Assembly (NCBI RefSeq): GCF_023715585.1
Contig: NZ_JAMBOK010000004.1
Coordinates: 1-64,000, forward strand
Source: Sporosarcina luteola
Lineage (GTDB): Bacteria; Bacillota; Bacilli; Bacillales_A; Planococcaceae
DNA length: 64,000 nt
Direction: 5' to 3'
The notes beneath the pieces are model-generated. The model worked only from the letters and a program-made list of their open reading frames with translations. It was not told the DNA's origin and did not search any database. A program made the position numbers and the translations under genes. This document shows, in pieces, positions 63,299-64,000 of the stretch (positions within the stretch are counted from its first letter, which is position 1; each line of letters begins with the position of its first letter).

Positions 63299-64000
63299 TA
63301 TGAAATCACCTCCTCATAAATATTTTTCATTGCAAGGTTACTCAACTTTTGTAATTCCAAAGCTTTCTTATATCTCTTATTCTTTTCTAAGAAAGATGAA
63401 TAATTTTCGGCAACAGTTACAAGTTCTTTCCAGCTTTTTTGTTCTTGTAGAATATTAATAGCTTTTTTAATATTGCATTCATAACGTTCGATATCCCCAA
63501 GTATATAGTGTTTATTTCCTTCAATGTATAAGTATTGTGCCTCATGAATTGGCGTAGTAATACATTCCGAAGCAATGTTTAGGGTCTTGTTTAACGTTAA
63601 TAAGTCATCGATATTCAATAAAATATTTAATTTCAATTTATAGGAAACAAACATTCTCGGGATAGCGTTTACATTTTTAATCTTTATGGATTTATTGATA
63701 TGCTCTAAAGCTTCTTTATAGCGCCCTTGATCATAGCAAATAAGCGAAAAATTATGATGTAGCTTTGCTAGTAATTCGAAGGAATCTGGTTTAACAATTT
63801 CAAATCCTTTTTTCAAATAAGATTCTGCTATCGAGTATTTTTTGATTTCCCTATTTAAAACCACTAAAAGGTTGTAACAATCACCTGCTTTACCCCAATC
63901 GTGTAATTTTAAATACATCATCTTTGATTCTTTTGCATATTCAATTGCTTCAGAGTATTTATAAGTATTATATAGGGACATTGCAATATTATACAATACC
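63298..64000 (-). CDS. TPR-type peptide-responsive regulator (RRNPP/Rap-like), N-terminus outside window
   Basis: C-terminal ~234 residues of a larger protein; the frame is open to the window edge. Repeated helix pairs of TPR type are visible: AIEYAKESKMMYLKLHDWGK, AESYLKKGFEIVKPDSFELL, ALEHINKSIKIKN, NIKKAINILQEQKSWKELV, ending RYKKALELQKLSNLAM. NprR, PlcR, AimR and Rap proteins have this C-terminal repeat domain and bind a peptide in its groove. Whether an N-terminal DNA-binding or phosphatase-type domain exists cannot be seen. Base composition is clearly richer in A and T than the neighbouring core genes. The 42-residue peptide frame overlaps its stop. Confidence 0.75.
   Translation of the reverse strand, partial: VLYNIAMSLYNTYKYSEAIEYAKESKMMYLKLHDWGKAGDCYNLLVVLNREIKKYSIAESYLKKGFEIVKPDSFELLAKLHHNFSLICYDQGRYKEALEHINKSIKIKNVNAIPRMFVSYKLKLNILLNIDDLLTLNKTLNIASECITTPIHEAQYLYIEGNKHYILGDIERYECNIKKAINILQEQKSWKELVTVAENYSSFLEKNKRYKKALELQKLSNLAMKNIYEEVIS

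Noticed and set aside
63298..63996. Treating the TTG at 63996 as the true start of the TPR protein
   Set aside because: The frame stays open to the window edge, no ribosome site precedes it, and the protein begins inside a TPR helix.

Overview
The window looks like a chromosomal segment of a low-to-mid-GC Gram-positive rod of the order Bacillales. Family-level signals (many TTG/GTG starts with strong AGGAGG ribosome sites, ScoC/Hpr, PrsA, EcsAB, YhaM/YhaN/YhaO, YjcZ, IDEAL-domain and RRNPP-type genes) fit a Planococcaceae member such as Sporosarcina. That placement is inferred from gene content and order, not from a search. Most of the window is core genome whose local gene order matches Bacillus subtilis blocks (yhe, yha-hpr-ecs, uvrBA-yvl-hprK-lgt-yvo-trxB).

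Layout: 1-1043 is a run of 12 tRNA genes (the first cut by the window edge), including two identical tRNA-His copies, closed by two terminator hairpins. 1193-10938 holds housekeeping genes: a B3/B4 protein, queG, trmL, an aldo-keto reductase, an RluA-type pseudouridine synthase, a thioredoxin/BdbC pair, the GNAT-nitrilase fusion YhcX, the Mg exporter MpfA and chromate transporter ChrA. 11059-14939 is a bmrCD-like heterodimeric ABC multidrug exporter behind an attenuator-type leader. 15005-26281 is more accessory: a 21-bp repeat array, an MFS transporter, small proteins, an orphan metal/cobalamin receptor protein, a GalT-like protein, an S66 carboxypeptidase, membrane proteins, and an operon joining CcdA and a ResA-like thioredoxin to a two-component system. 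26306-47850 runs yunD, yheBA, hemZ, yhaR, an RsbR-like STAS protein, mgsA, yhzD, yhaQP, yhaONM, prsA, yjcZ, hpr, yhaH, trpP, hit, ecsAB and an IDEAL-domain gene. 48088-63021 is the uvrBA operon under an SOS box, yvlB, a DoxX-like protein, a second 20/21-bp array, an amidase, hprK-lgt-yvoD-ppaX-yvoF, yvcD and trxB.

The last 700 bases are visibly AT-richer and hold the C-terminal part of a TPR regulator. Overlapping its stop codon is a 42-codon open frame for a small peptide with a signal sequence. This layout is that of a peptide quorum-sensing pair (RRNPP type: Rap-Phr, NprR-NprX, AimR-AimP) and is the best candidate for an undescribed system here.

Other points of interest: three intergenic arrays with a shared ~21-bp period; leader-peptide control candidates upstream of bmrC and mpfA; an imperfect hairpin/operator in front of the MFS gene; a histidine kinase lacking the usual G1-box Asp; a family of three related terminator hairpins; and several unlisted small genes.
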